Assembly: GCF_900537075.1 (NCBI RefSeq)
Contig: NZ_UNRA01000001.1
Coordinates: 1,326,191-1,390,190, forward strand
Direction of reading: 5' to 3'
DNA length: 64,000 nt
Source of the DNA: Tropicibacter sp. Alg240-R139
Lineage (GTDB): Bacteria; Pseudomonadota; Alphaproteobacteria; Rhodobacterales; Rhodobacteraceae
Below are positions 1-8,669 of this stretch, in pieces. Positions within the stretch are counted from its first letter, which is position 1. Each line of letters opens with the position of its first letter. The position numbers were made by a program, and so were the translations under genes. Below the pieces are notes generated by a model. It was given only the letters and a program-made list of their open reading frames with translations. It was not told the origin of the DNA and made no database searches.

Positions 1-782
1 AAACCGGCCGAGGTGTTCAGGAACTTCATCTCGCTCAGGCCCATCTTCTTGGCGGTGCCCACGACGGTGATGCCCTGACGCACGGTCAGCGCCATCGAAA
101 CGATATCGCAGCCTTCGGCCTTGAGTTTGGAGAGCGACCCCACAAAGTCAGATTCGTCCGGCTTGTGCGTGGTTTCCGCGGCAAAGGCGATCCCCGCTTC
201 TTTTGCGCCTTCCTTGGACCCTTCGAGGATCTCTTTGCCAAAGTCGGTGGGCAGGTACATCGTGCAGACGTTCTTACCGTCGAATTCACCGGCCAGGAAT
301 TTCACACCAATGCGGGCCTGCTCGAAATAGTCGGCAAAGGACACGAATTTGTTGCGCACCGGCTCCTGCAGCATCTGACGTGCAGCCGACAGCGGGGCAA
401 CGTTGGGGATGCCCTTGGGGTCCAGCAGTTTAAAGCCAGCCAGGTTCATCGGCGTGCCAAGACTTTGAAGCATCGCAAAGACTTTGTCGCGGTTCAGCAG
501 CTTGTTGTAGCCCTGCATCGCGCGCGGCATCTGATAGCCGTTGTCTTCGACGATGTACTTGATCTGGCGACCATGCACGCCACCTGCGGCGTTCACCTTG
601 TCGAAATAGAGGTTCGCCCCCTTGGTGGCGGGAACGCCAACAGCGGCAAACACGCCGGACAGGTCATTGACCGCGCCGATGCGAACCTCGGTATCGGTCA
701 CACCCTGGGTTTCAGCATGCGCCAGCGTCGCGGCAGCCGTCAGAGCCGTGGCCGTGACCAGCCTTTTGATGAGTGTCTTCAT
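1..782 (-). CDS. Solute-binding protein of a HAAT-family ABC transporter, C-terminus cut by window edge
   Basis: Periplasmic receptor that would deliver a ligand to the permease/ATPase genes encoded just upstream on the same strand. About 260 residues are visible. They start with a signal peptide (MKTLIKRLVTA, a hydrophobic stretch, then AHA-E) followed by a Peripla_BP_6-type fold start, VRIGAVNDLSGVFAAVG. The reading frame stays open to base 1, so the C-terminal third lies outside the window. The ATG at 780-782 has a purine-rich GGGAGGAAACTA just upstream. It is the last gene of the transporter operon and follows the acyl-CoA ligase by about 30 bases. Family membership is clear; the ligand is not. 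The ligase in the operon suggests an organic acid rather than an amino acid. Confidence 0.9.
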   Translation of the reverse strand, partial: MKTLIKRLVTATALTAAATLAHAETQGVTDTEVRIGAVNDLSGVFAAVGVPATKGANLYFDKVNAAGGVHGRQIKYIVEDNGYQMPRAMQGYNKLLNRDKVFAMLQSLGTPMNLAGFKLLDPKGIPNVAPLSAARQMLQEPVRNKFVSFADYFEQARIGVKFLAGEFDGKNVCTMYLPTDFGKEILEGSKEGAKEAGIAFAAETTHKPDESDFVGSLSKLKAEGCDIVSMALTVRQGITVVGTAKKMGLSEMKFLNTSAG

Positions 783-813
783 TAGTTTCCTCCCTTTGGA
801 ACTTGTTTTTCTC

Positions 814-2697
814 TTAGTACATGTCGTCGATCAGATGCGCGTGCGCTTTTTCTACATAGCTGCGCTTGAGTTTCATCGTGGCGGTAAGCTCCTCATCCTC
901 GGCCGTCAGAAGCACGTCGATCAAGCGGAAGTCCTTGATCTGTTCGACCCGCGCAAACTCCTTGTTTACCGCGTTGACCTCCTCGGCGATCAGATCCTTG
1001 ATCTCTTGTGCCGCACAGAGCGAGGCAAAGTTCGAGAACGGGACCTTTCTGTCCTGAGCGTATTTCTCGACGTTCTCCTGATCAATCATTATCAGCGACG
1101 TCAGGTACTTACGCCGATCACCAATGATCACTGCATCCGAGACATAGTGGCTGAACTTCAACCGGCTTTCGATCTCGGCAGGGGTGATGTTCTTGCCACC
1201 TGCGGTGATGATGATGTCCTTGAGACGTCCGGTGATTTTCAGATACCCGTCGGCGTCGATTTCACCAATGTCACCCGTGCGCAGCCAGCCGTCGTCAGTG
1301 AACGTCTCAGCCGTCTTTTCGTTGTTCCGCCAATATCCTTTGAAATTGTTGAGGCCCTTGGTCTGGATCTCGCCGTCATCGGCGATGCGGATTTCGTACC
1401 CCGGAACAGGTTTACCGATAGTGCCGATCTTGTTTTCCTCAAACGTGTTGATCGAGCCCAAGCCGGATGTTTCCGTCATTCCCCATCCTTCGAGCAGAGG
1501 CACACCGATGGCCCAATACCATTTGAGCAGCTCGGGCGAGATCGGTGCGGCACCGGAACCACCGCGACGCATGTTGTCCATGCCCAGCATCCGGCGCAGG
1601 TTGCGCAGAACCAGGCGATCCCACAGCCAAAACTTGGCGGCAACCCCAGCAGGCACGGGCTTGTTGTTCAGCAGGTATTCGGCCCGCTCAAACCCGACTT
1701 TCAACGCCATGCCAAAGGCTGCGCGCCCGGCAGGTGTAGCATCCTGGGTCAAGATCAGAACTTGCGAATAAATCTTCTCCCACACGCGCGGAACGGCCAC
1801 AAAGGTTGCCGGTGAAACTTCTTGCAAGTTTGCAAAGACCGTTTCAGGGCTTTCGGCAAAGTTCACCGTTGCCTTGCAGGCCAGCGGGAAATAGATCGAT
1901 ACATTGCGTTCCAGGATGTGACACAGCGGCAGGAAACACAGCTGCTCGTCGGTCTCTTCAACGGGCAAACGATGCGCACCCGCTTCGATCCCCGCCATCA
2001 CATTTTCCTGGCTCAGCATCGCGCCCTTGGGCATGCCTGTGGTGCCAGAGGTATAGATCAGCAATCCGATGTCCTGCGGCTGCGCCTTTTCGATCTCGGC
2101 TTCAAAGACGGTCGGTTCATCCTTTTCGGCTTGCTGACCGATCTTGTAGAGATCATCAATCAGCATGCAACGCGCGTGATCCAGATCGTGCAGGCCTTCA
2201 TCCTCTAGGATAATGACATTCAACAGCCCAGGCACTTGGGCTTCGATCTGCAGATATTTGTCCAGCTGTTCTTCGTTCTCGACGATCAGAAACCGGCTGT
2301 CGCTGTCGTTGATCAGATAGGCCAGCTGACTGGCGCTATCGGTGGTATAGACTCCGGACGCAATACCCCCAACACATTGAATGCCCAGATCGGCATAGGC
2401 CCATTCTTTGCGGTCCTCAGAGAGAATCGAGACGACTTCGCCCCGTTGCAGCCCCAGCTTACGCAGGGCCAAGCCGATCCATTTGGCGCGGGTCCAATAG
2501 TCGGCCCAGGAGTAGGTTTTCCAAATGCCAAAGTCCTTTTCGCGATGCGCAGTTCGGTCGCCCAGCTCGGCGCAGCGTTTCTTGAACAAGGACACGATCG
2601 TCTGGGTTCCATCCACCTTCACAGGGCGTTGGCCCGGCGTGGAATTGAACGAGACACCGTTGATCACAGTTTGAGCGGGTAGGGTGGTTGCGTCCAT
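814..2697 (-). CDS. AMP-dependent acyl-CoA ligase (long-chain fatty acid--CoA ligase type)
   Basis: Activates a carboxylic acid to its CoA thioester using ATP, in the cytoplasm. 627 residues, typical of the FadD15/FAA-like long form. The adenylation motif YTSGTTGMPKG lies near residues 215-225, EGWGMTET follows in the middle, and WLRTGDIG and GRLKDIIITAGGKNITP near the C-terminal domain carry the hinge and the catalytic region. I chose ATG 2697 because AGGAGAGGTGACCCTG precedes it. An in-frame ATG at 2724 would overlap the upstream ATPase gene by 10 bases and has a poorer ribosome site. It lies inside a HAAT transporter operon between the second ATPase and the binding protein, which suggests import coupled to CoA activation. 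The acid is unknown. Confidence 0.93.
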   Translation of the reverse strand: MDATTLPAQTVINGVSFNSTPGQRPVKVDGTQTIVSLFKKRCAELGDRTAHREKDFGIWKTYSWADYWTRAKWIGLALRKLGLQRGEVVSILSEDRKEWAYADLGIQCVGGIASGVYTTDSASQLAYLINDSDSRFLIVENEEQLDKYLQIEAQVPGLLNVIILEDEGLHDLDHARCMLIDDLYKIGQQAEKDEPTVFEAEIEKAQPQDIGLLIYTSGTTGMPKGAMLSQENVMAGIEAGAHRLPVEETDEQLCFLPLCHILERNVSIYFPLACKATVNFAESPETVFANLQEVSPATFVAVPRVWEKIYSQVLILTQDATPAGRAAFGMALKVGFERAEYLLNNKPVPAGVAAKFWLWDRLVLRNLRRMLGMDNMRRGGSGAAPISPELLKWYWAIGVPLLEGWGMTETSGLGSINTFEENKIGTIGKPVPGYEIRIADDGEIQTKGLNNFKGYWRNNEKTAETFTDDGWLRTGDIGEIDADGYLKITGRLKDIIITAGGKNITPAEIESRLKFSHYVSDAVIIGDRRKYLTSLIMIDQENVEKYAQDRKVPFSNFASLCAAQEIKDLIAEEVNAVNKEFARVEQIKDFRLIDVLLTAEDEELTATMKLKRSYVEKAHAHLIDDMY

Positions 2698-2714
2698 CAG
2701 GGTCACCTCTCCTG

Positions 2715-3488
2715 TTATCGCCATGTTTTCTTGCGTTTCCAGCGGCGGTTTTCCCGCTCGCCTTCTTCTTGAACGCCCAGATAAAAGTTCTGGATATCCT
2801 CAGACGCCATCAATTGCTCGGCGGTGCCGTCCATCACGATCCGACCCACCTCCATCACGTAACCATCATGGGCCAGGTTCAGTGCCGCACTAGCGTTCTG
2901 TTCCACCAGCATCATGGTCATGTTCTGCTCTTCGTTGAGCCGTTTGAGAATGGTAAAGATTTCTTGCACCAATAGAGGAGATAGCCCAAGGCTGGGTTCA
3001 TCCAATAGCATGATGCGTGGGTTTGCCATCAAACCACGACCAATCGCCAACATCTGCTGCTGACCACCTGACAGAGTGCCTGCCTCTTGGTTGCGCCGCT
3101 CTTTCAGTATCGGGAAGTAGTTGAACACCAATTCCCGGTCATGTTCGATCTGACCCTTGTCCGAGCTTGTATAGGCTCCAAGGCTAAGATTTTCGTCGAT
3201 CGTCAGCAGAGGAAACACCTCGCGCCCTTCAGGCACGTGAACGATCCCTTGTTGCACGACCTTGTGCGGTTCTGAACCTTGGATGTCGTTGCCGTCAAAG
3301 GTGATGGTGCCCTTTTCTGGATCCATTACCCCTGAGATGGTTTTCATCAGCGTGGTTTTGCCTGCGCCGTTGGCCCCCAGAATGGAGACGACACGCCCCT
3401 CGTGCACGTCCAGGGACACGCCCCGGATCGCCATGATAGGTCCATAAAAGCTTTCGATGTTGCGGATTTTCAGAATGGGTTCGCTCAT
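2715..3488 (-). CDS. HAAT-family ABC transporter ATP-binding protein, LivF type
   Basis: One of the two nucleotide-binding subunits that power the importer at the inner face of the membrane. 257 residues. Walker A GANGAGKTT is at 38-46, the ABC signature LSGGQQQ at about 139-145 and Walker B LLDEP at 161-165. The protein ends in a very basic tail (RRWKRKKTWR) that is longer than in most LivF proteins. Its ATG overlaps the LivG-type stop by 4 bases (ATGA), so translation is probably coupled. Substrate cannot be inferred from the ATPase. Confidence 0.95.
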   Translation of the reverse strand: MSEPILKIRNIESFYGPIMAIRGVSLDVHEGRVVSILGANGAGKTTLMKTISGVMDPEKGTITFDGNDIQGSEPHKVVQQGIVHVPEGREVFPLLTIDENLSLGAYTSSDKGQIEHDRELVFNYFPILKERRNQEAGTLSGGQQQMLAIGRGLMANPRIMLLDEPSLGLSPLLVQEIFTILKRLNEEQNMTMMLVEQNASAALNLAHDGYVMEVGRIVMDGTAEQLMASEDIQNFYLGVQEEGERENRRWKRKKTWR

Positions 3489-4249
3489 GATGCTTTCCCC
3501 AGATATGCTTCGATCACAGCGGGGTGCGACTGCACCTCGGAAGGTGTGCCAAGTGCGAGTTTCGCGCCGTCGGCCATGGCCAGAACCCGGTCGGACACGC
3601 CCGAGACAAGCCCCATGTCATGTTCGACCATCAGAACGGTGATGCCCATCTGACGGCGGATGTCGTCGATCCACCAGCGCATGTCTGCCGTTTCCTCGAC
3701 GGACAGGCCAGAGGCCGGTTCGTCCAAAAGCAGCAACTTGGGATCGGTGGACAGCGCGCGCGCCACCTCGACGACCTTGCGAACACCATAAGGAAGCCCG
3801 GCGATCATCTTGTCGCGATAGGCCTGCAGGTCGAGGAAATCGATCACCTCTTCGACCTTTTCTCGGTTCTCCATTTCCTGCCGCTTGGCCGAGGGCGCAA
3901 AGAACACCTCTGAAAGCAGGTTTGTTGTGCGGTGTCGATGCCGACCAACCAATAGGTTCTGCAGCACGGTTGCGTGTTCGAACAATTCGATGTTCTGGAA
4001 TGTCCGCGCCACGCCATAAGCCGCGACCCCGGATGGTTTGACCTGCAACAGGTCATGGCCATCAAAGCGGATCTTGCCTGCGTAGGGGTCGTAGAACCGC
4101 GAGATCAAGTTGAACACGGTCGACTTGCCTGCCCCATTGGGCCCCACGATGGCAAAGACTTCGCCTTCTTCGACGCTGAACGACAGATTATCCACCGCCG
4201 TCAGCCCGCCAAACTTCAGTGTGACGTTTTCAAGCTCGAGCAAACTCAT
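3485..4249 (-). CDS. HAAT-family ABC transporter ATP-binding protein, LivG type
   Basis: Second nucleotide-binding subunit of the importer. 254 residues. Walker A GPNGAGKST is at 36-44. The signature region reads LPYGVRKVVEVARAL, as is normal for LivG proteins that lack a canonical LSGGQ, and Walker B is LLLLDEPASGL. It overlaps both neighbours by 4 bases (ATGA), which supports a single polycistronic message. The LivG assignment over LivF rests on the signature and the LFDPYAG/NLISRF insert typical of LivG. Confidence 0.95.
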   Translation of the reverse strand: MSLLELENVTLKFGGLTAVDNLSFSVEEGEVFAIVGPNGAGKSTVFNLISRFYDPYAGKIRFDGHDLLQVKPSGVAAYGVARTFQNIELFEHATVLQNLLVGRHRHRTTNLLSEVFFAPSAKRQEMENREKVEEVIDFLDLQAYRDKMIAGLPYGVRKVVEVARALSTDPKLLLLDEPASGLSVEETADMRWWIDDIRRQMGITVLMVEHDMGLVSGVSDRVLAMADGAKLALGTPSEVQSHPAVIEAYLGKAS

Positions 4250-5343
4250 CTCAGGCGCTCCGTCTTGAGGTAGGATTTCTGCCGCTTGAACATGTCCTTG
4301 CGGTAGAAGGGGAACAGTTCAAACCAGGTGCGGACCTTAAGCCAGCGGCCATAAATCCCCATGGGTTCGAACAGGATGAACGCGATCAGGATCATGCCGA
4401 AGATGCCGAACTCAAGACCAGGAATGGCCACGGTCGAGCCGCCAAAGACGGCACCGACGTATTCTTTTGAGATCGACAAGAACTGTGGCAGGAAACCAAT
4501 GATGATGGCCCCAAAAAACGCCCCGTGGATCGAACCCAAACCACCAATAACGATCATCATCAAAAGCTGGATCGAGATTACGACGCTGAACGTTTCGTTG
4601 TTGAACGCACCCGCATAAAGCCCCATCAGGGCACCCGCCCATCCGGTGACCATGCAGCTGAGGCCGAATGAAATCGTCTTGGTGCGCGAGATGTCCACGC
4701 CCATGGCCTGTGCCGACACTTCGCTGTCGCGCACTGCGATGAATGACCGCCCCAAAGGCGCGCGCAAAATGTTGATGTAACCAAGCGTGACCAGAACCAC
4801 GACGCCAAGCGTCAGCCAGTAGAATTCGTTGGGTGTGCCCCACCGATCAACCATAAAGCCAAACACACCAACAGACGGCGCGTATTTGCCTGCAACCCCG
4901 CCGGTAATCGGTTCGGCCAGAACGATGATGTCATCCATCAGGATCGACATGGCGAGCGTAAAGATCGCCAGATAGATGCCATGCAGGCGCAGGGCAGGGA
5001 CTGCGATGGTCGCCCCGATGATCCCCGTGATCAAACCAGCGACCGGAAAGGCGATCATAAAGGGCACGCCCGCCTCGATCAGGATGATGTTGGCATAACA
5101 CCCGATGGCCAGGAACGCCGCGTGCCCAAGGCTGGCTTGCCCGGTGTGCCCGGTCAGAACCATCAGGCCCAAACCCGCAATGGCCCAGATCAACACGTTG
5201 GTCAGTTCGCCCAGATAGAAGTCATCCAGCATCCAGGGCGCTGCAATCGCCACCACCAAAAGCAGCATGTAAAGGCTCAACTGGTATCCGTCCTTCCAGG
5301 GGCGGATATCCTGCATGTAGTTGGTTTTGAATACGATCCGCAT
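4246..5343 (-). CDS. HAAT-family ABC transporter permease, LivM type
   Basis: Inner-membrane channel subunit, 365 residues with about nine to ten hydrophobic segments. Family signatures visible are TGHTGQASLGHAAFLAIG near the first third and SFIAVRDSEVSAQAMG, the EAA-like cytoplasmic loop contacting an ATPase, in the second half. The C-terminus (WFELFPFYRKDMFKRQKSYLK) is polar and extends beyond the last helix. The ATG at 5341-5343 is 4 bases after the LivH-type stop. It pairs with the LivH-type permease immediately upstream. Confidence 0.95.
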   Translation of the reverse strand: MRIVFKTNYMQDIRPWKDGYQLSLYMLLLVVAIAAPWMLDDFYLGELTNVLIWAIAGLGLMVLTGHTGQASLGHAAFLAIGCYANIILIEAGVPFMIAFPVAGLITGIIGATIAVPALRLHGIYLAIFTLAMSILMDDIIVLAEPITGGVAGKYAPSVGVFGFMVDRWGTPNEFYWLTLGVVVLVTLGYINILRAPLGRSFIAVRDSEVSAQAMGVDISRTKTISFGLSCMVTGWAGALMGLYAGAFNNETFSVVISIQLLMMIVIGGLGSIHGAFFGAIIIGFLPQFLSISKEYVGAVFGGSTVAIPGLEFGIFGMILIAFILFEPMGIYGRWLKVRTWFELFPFYRKDMFKRQKSYLKTERLR

Positions 5344-5347
5344 AAGC

Positions 5348-6223
5348 TTATACCTTCTTGGAGCGCACTTGGCTGAACAGCCCGTGCGGACGGAAGATCA
5401 ACACGGCCAACAGCAACGCGTAAGGCGCGATCTGGCTGTAACCAGCAGCGATGTAGCGGCTGGCAAAGGGCTCGATCACACCTACAATCAAGCCACCTGC
5501 AAGCGCCCCGGGGAGTGAGCCGAACCCGCCGATGACAGCTGCGGCAAAGGCTTTGATCCCGATCAGGCCGGTGCTGGGGTCGACTGACCCCTTGGCGGCA
5601 AACAGGATTCCCGCGACACAGGCCACGACGCCACCCAAGGCCCATACAAGCCCCTGAACCTGTTTGACTGGAACACCCATGTAATAGGCGGCCAACTGGT
5701 TCTGCGAGGCGCCTTGCATCGCCAGACCCATCTTGGTTTTCGAGAAAAAGACATACAGCGCCCAGGTCAGCAGAACGGTGACGACGATAACGGCCACGTC
5801 CTCCATCCCAAGTACCAGACCACCCAGGGCAATCTCTTTACCGGCCAGCGGATTTTGCAGCGTCTGCGGCTCGTGCCCCCAAATGAGGCCAGCGGCAAAG
5901 CGAATGACAAAGCCCAAAGCGATGGTCAAGATCACGACCGAAGTCTGGCTTTCCCCAAACATTTTTCGGATCAGGAACCGATCCAGCAAATAGCCTAAGA
6001 CCGCCATCAACCCAAGTGAGATCGGCAGTGCCAGCCAGAACGGCAGCCCCATGTATTCTGTATTCGTTAGCCCGATAGTTATGAATGCGCCTAGCATCAT
6101 GAAATCGCCCTGCGCGAAATTCACTGCTTCGGTCGCCTTGTAGATCAGCACAAAACCAAGCGCGATTAGGCCATAAACACAGCCATTCGCCAGCCCGCTA
6201 ATCAGCAGCTGCAAATTGTCCAA
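5348..6223 (-). CDS. HAAT-family ABC transporter permease, LivH type
   Basis: Inner-membrane channel subunit, 291 residues, seven to eight hydrophobic segments, with the LivH hallmark NFAQGDFMMLGAF near residues 35-47 and MQGASQNQLAAYYMG in the cytoplasmic loop. The start appears to be TTG at 6221-6223, because a strong AGGGAGGGAAG precedes it and no ATG fits the N-terminus. It is the first transporter gene after the reductase gene (about 80 bases away), so the TetR-reductase pair may drive the whole operon. Confidence 0.93.
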   Translation of the reverse strand: MDNLQLLISGLANGCVYGLIALGFVLIYKATEAVNFAQGDFMMLGAFITIGLTNTEYMGLPFWLALPISLGLMAVLGYLLDRFLIRKMFGESQTSVVILTIALGFVIRFAAGLIWGHEPQTLQNPLAGKEIALGGLVLGMEDVAVIVVTVLLTWALYVFFSKTKMGLAMQGASQNQLAAYYMGVPVKQVQGLVWALGGVVACVAGILFAAKGSVDPSTGLIGIKAFAAAVIGGFGSLPGALAGGLIVGVIEPFASRYIAAGYSQIAPYALLLAVLIFRPHGLFSQVRSKKV

Positions 6224-6302
6224 ACTTCCCTCCCTGTACCGGTTGACCGGCTTGTTCGACTGCCCTCTGGTTTTTCTTCATCACCGGGGGGCGTTATCCA
6301 TA

Positions 6303-7331
6303 CTATGGCGTGATCATGACCTTTCCGTCAGTCTTTTTAAGGGCATTCGCCAAACCTGACACAACGTCACGAAGAGTTAAGTGCGCGGAAACATCTGTTT
6401 TCCAGCGACCATCTGCAAATCGTGCCTGCACTTCGCTCACCACCCGCATCTGATCGGCAGGCGGCGTGGTCATCATCCAGTTGGTAAGCCAGAATCCCTC
6501 AATCTTTTTACCCATAAAAACGAGCTGCCCCATGCGTGAAAGACTGGGCAATTCGGCGTCCAATTTTCCGTAGCTGACCCAACGAGTTCGGTTTGGCAGG
6601 GCGCAAAAGATTTCCTCGGATTGTTGGTTGCTAACCGCATCCAGAAACACGCGCGGCTTTAGCTCGGCGCTAATCTTGGCGAATTTCTCCAACATGCCCG
6701 GATCGCTGGTCACCAAAACCTCGGTTGCGCCCAATTCCTTAAGCGGCTCGATCGCATCGGCTCGACGTACAAGCGCGATAGGTTTCAACCCCAGATCACG
6801 TCCCAGCGTACACATCAGTTTGCCCAGCTGGCTGGTGGCAGCAGAAATGACAAACGCTTCACCTTCGGAGCGGGCAATGTCGACCATGGCCATGGCGGAG
6901 AGCGGGTTGACGATCTGAGCAGCGCCATCTTCATCCGAAACATCAGGACGCAAAGGAATGCACATTTGCGCCTGAGTCAGCACGTACTCAGCCCAAGCAC
7001 CCGAACCGGCGGCCACGAAAGCGACGCGTTGACCGGCAAGAGATTCGGCCCCCTTGCCGGTGGCGACGACATCTCCGCAGCCTTCGAACCCGGCCGGGTG
7101 CCCCTTGACCCGGGGCTGGCCATATTCACCTTTGATGAAATGCATGTCCGACGGGTTGACCGAGGCCATCCGAAGCTTGACCAGAACCTGACCAGGGCCG
7201 GGTGTGGGCACAGCAACTTCTCGGTTTTCCAAGTAGTCCGCCGCATCCGAAATTGCCGGACCGGTTGCCTGGCCAGAATAGCCATCGCCAGTCTGCACAA
7301 CGGCAAACATAATCTCAGGAATCTGGGTCAT
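6303..7331 (-). CDS. MDR-superfamily NAD(P)H-dependent reductase (quinone oxidoreductase/enoyl reductase-like)
   Basis: 342 residues with the two-domain medium-chain reductase layout: an N-terminal GroES-like domain (VKLRMASVNPSDMHFIKGEYG, then GFEGCGDVVATG) and a nucleotide-binding domain. The Rossmann turn is AATSQLGK rather than the usual GxGxxG. I see no zinc ligand cluster, so it is likely a zinc-free reductase acting on an alpha,beta-unsaturated or quinone substrate. Its ATG overlaps the TetR stop (ATGA), so the two are translationally coupled and probably share the operator upstream of TetR. The exact substrate is not deducible. Confidence 0.88.
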   Translation of the reverse strand: MTQIPEIMFAVVQTGDGYSGQATGPAISDAADYLENREVAVPTPGPGQVLVKLRMASVNPSDMHFIKGEYGQPRVKGHPAGFEGCGDVVATGKGAESLAGQRVAFVAAGSGAWAEYVLTQAQMCIPLRPDVSDEDGAAQIVNPLSAMAMVDIARSEGEAFVISAATSQLGKLMCTLGRDLGLKPIALVRRADAIEPLKELGATEVLVTSDPGMLEKFAKISAELKPRVFLDAVSNQQSEEIFCALPNRTRWVSYGKLDAELPSLSRMGQLVFMGKKIEGFWLTNWMMTTPPADQMRVVSEVQARFADGRWKTDVSAHLTLRDVVSGLANALKKTDGKVMITP

Positions 7332-8005
7332 GCAAAAACCTTTCGTGATTGGCTTGAATAAAGCGTGATGCTCTCTTCGTTCAGTCCAAGACCAGACAAG
7401 GCAAAGCGAACCACGTCGTCAACAATGGCCTGGCGGCTTTCAGAAGTGTCATCGCCGCGCGGACGGTACCAGAAAACAGGCCCGTTAAGCGTCCCCATGA
7501 AGCTTTGGATGGTCACGGACAGCTGAGGACCCACATGCAACTGTCCGTCGGCAACACCCTCAACCACGACTTCGCGAAAGCGCTGCTCATAAACGTCCCT
7601 GCGCGCCAGATGTGCCTCCATCGCTTCGCGCTGAAACTGGGTCGTAGTGGAGTATCGTAACATTTGCAGGCCATCCACCAAGACGTGCATGTAAGGCAGA
7701 TCATCAATCATCGACCGCACATGCCCTGCAGACATTTCATAGAGACGCTCGGCCGGGCTGCCCTGCATGGCGTACCCGTCGTCCGAGGCTGCAAAGACAA
7801 GATCCATAGCCCGTTCGCGTACCGCATTGAACAGATCCATCTTAGAGGGAAAATAGTGATAGACCCGCCCCTTGGTGGCACCCAGATGGCGCGCAACCGT
7901 ATCTATCGACGTTGCCGCAAACCCACGGCTTTGAAAGCACTCCGCTGCAGCACGCAACAATTCTTCATAGCGTTCCGAACGGGCTTGGACGGCAGTTTGT
8001 GACAA
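7328..8005 (-). CDS. TetR/AcrR-family transcriptional regulator
   Basis: 225 residues from the TTG at 8003-8005. The N-terminal helix-turn-helix runs from ELLRAAAECFQSRGFAATSIDTVA into GATKGRVYHYFPSKMDLFNAV. The rest is a helical ligand domain with no recognised ligand signature. The frame is open upstream to a TTG at 8074, but that extension would read through a perfect-arm palindrome at 8039-8056 that looks like the operator, so I favour the internal TTG. Upstream signals are weak (GGGGGT), and no ATG is available. It is coupled by ATGA to the reductase and leads the transporter/ligase cluster, so it likely represses itself and these genes. Confidence 0.85.
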   Translation of the reverse strand: MSQTAVQARSERYEELLRAAAECFQSRGFAATSIDTVARHLGATKGRVYHYFPSKMDLFNAVRERAMDLVFAASDDGYAMQGSPAERLYEMSAGHVRSMIDDLPYMHVLVDGLQMLRYSTTTQFQREAMEAHLARRDVYEQRFREVVVEGVADGQLHVGPQLSVTIQSFMGTLNGPVFWYRPRGDDTSESRQAIVDDVVRFALSGLGLNEESITLYSSQSRKVFA

Positions 8006-8038
8006 TGTTTGGTGACCCCCGAATTCGCCGAGAAGGAA

Positions 8039-8056
8039 ACATACTACTTGGTATGT
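8039..8056. promoter_or_regulatory. Candidate TetR operator (18-bp palindrome)
   Basis: ACATACTACTTGGTATGT has perfect 6-base arms (ACATAC/GTATGT). It lies 34-51 bases upstream of the preferred TetR start, where an autoregulatory operator would sit. Assignment is inferred from position and symmetry, and a promoter could not be fixed with certainty. Confidence 0.5.
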
Positions 8057-8173
8057 AGTCAATCGAATGCACAAGGTGACGTTGGGGAACCGGTCAACAA
8101 TCCCTCAGGGTTTGTAGCGCGACTGTAGCGCGACTCAGATTTTTTCAATTTGGAACACAGATATTTGCAGCAA

Positions 8174-8191
8174 CTCATATTTTGGTATGAG
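8174..8191. promoter_or_regulatory. Second dyad upstream of the TetR gene
   Basis: CTCATATTTTGGTATGAG has 6-base perfect arms and shares TTGGTATG with the 8039-8056 dyad, but the spacing between its CATA and TATG cores is two bases shorter. It could be a second regulator site or an unrelated dyad. Confidence 0.25.
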
Positions 8192-8198
8192 AGCGCCT

Positions 8199-8669
8199 TT
8201 AACGGGCTGTTCGATGTGTTCTGAAATCTGGGATCACTGGTGCATTGGGCTGCTTTTCAGGAATCGGCGTGTCGCGCCCGCCTTTGATTGAAAGCATCAT
8301 CGACGGTTTCACCAGATCGCAATGCTTCTTGAAAGCAGCACGTATTGCCATTTTCCTTCCGACAGAGGAGGCAGCTACTGTGCCGGGCATCAGCGGGACG
8401 TCGATCCTTTTGCGGTCCAACATCTCGTTTTCAAAGACGATCTGAACTGTAGGTACTGCTTCAAAGAGCGTGTCGATTTTCTAAAATTCACGGCCTGCAT
8501 TCCGAATCCCTTTGGTCGGTTCATGGGCGCAAATCAGGACGTCGACCGAATTTGGTTCGCCGGTTAACTTGCGCTGAATCTCCACCCTGCCGCCAAGATC
8601 CCGAACCATGTCTGGATTGAGGTTGCGGTCACCCTTTGCAAAAAAAAATGCCCCGACTTTGCTCATCAC
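8199..8669 (-). pseudogene. Decayed gene with in-frame stop, possibly a ModA-like solute-binding protein
   Basis: One minus-strand frame reads from 8669 to 8199 and is broken only by a TAG at 8481-8483. The two halves are 62 and about 93 residues. Visible stretches such as GGRVEIQRKLTGEPNSVDVLI and later PGTVAASSVGRKMAIRA resemble the order of motifs in molybdate-type (ModA-like) binding proteins, but this match is weak and made by eye. There is no signal peptide and no adjacent transporter gene. I infer a 5'-truncated remnant. It could also be a spurious open frame. Confidence 0.35.

Noticed and set aside
622-1815. Long plus-strand frame of 397 codons opposite the acyl-CoA ligase and binding-protein genes
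   Set aside because: It is antisense to two clear genes, has no family motif and no ribosome site. High G+C sequence often leaves such frames open.
8113-8134. Tandem repeat as a CRISPR unit
   Set aside because: Only two copies with no spacer and no cas gene in the window.
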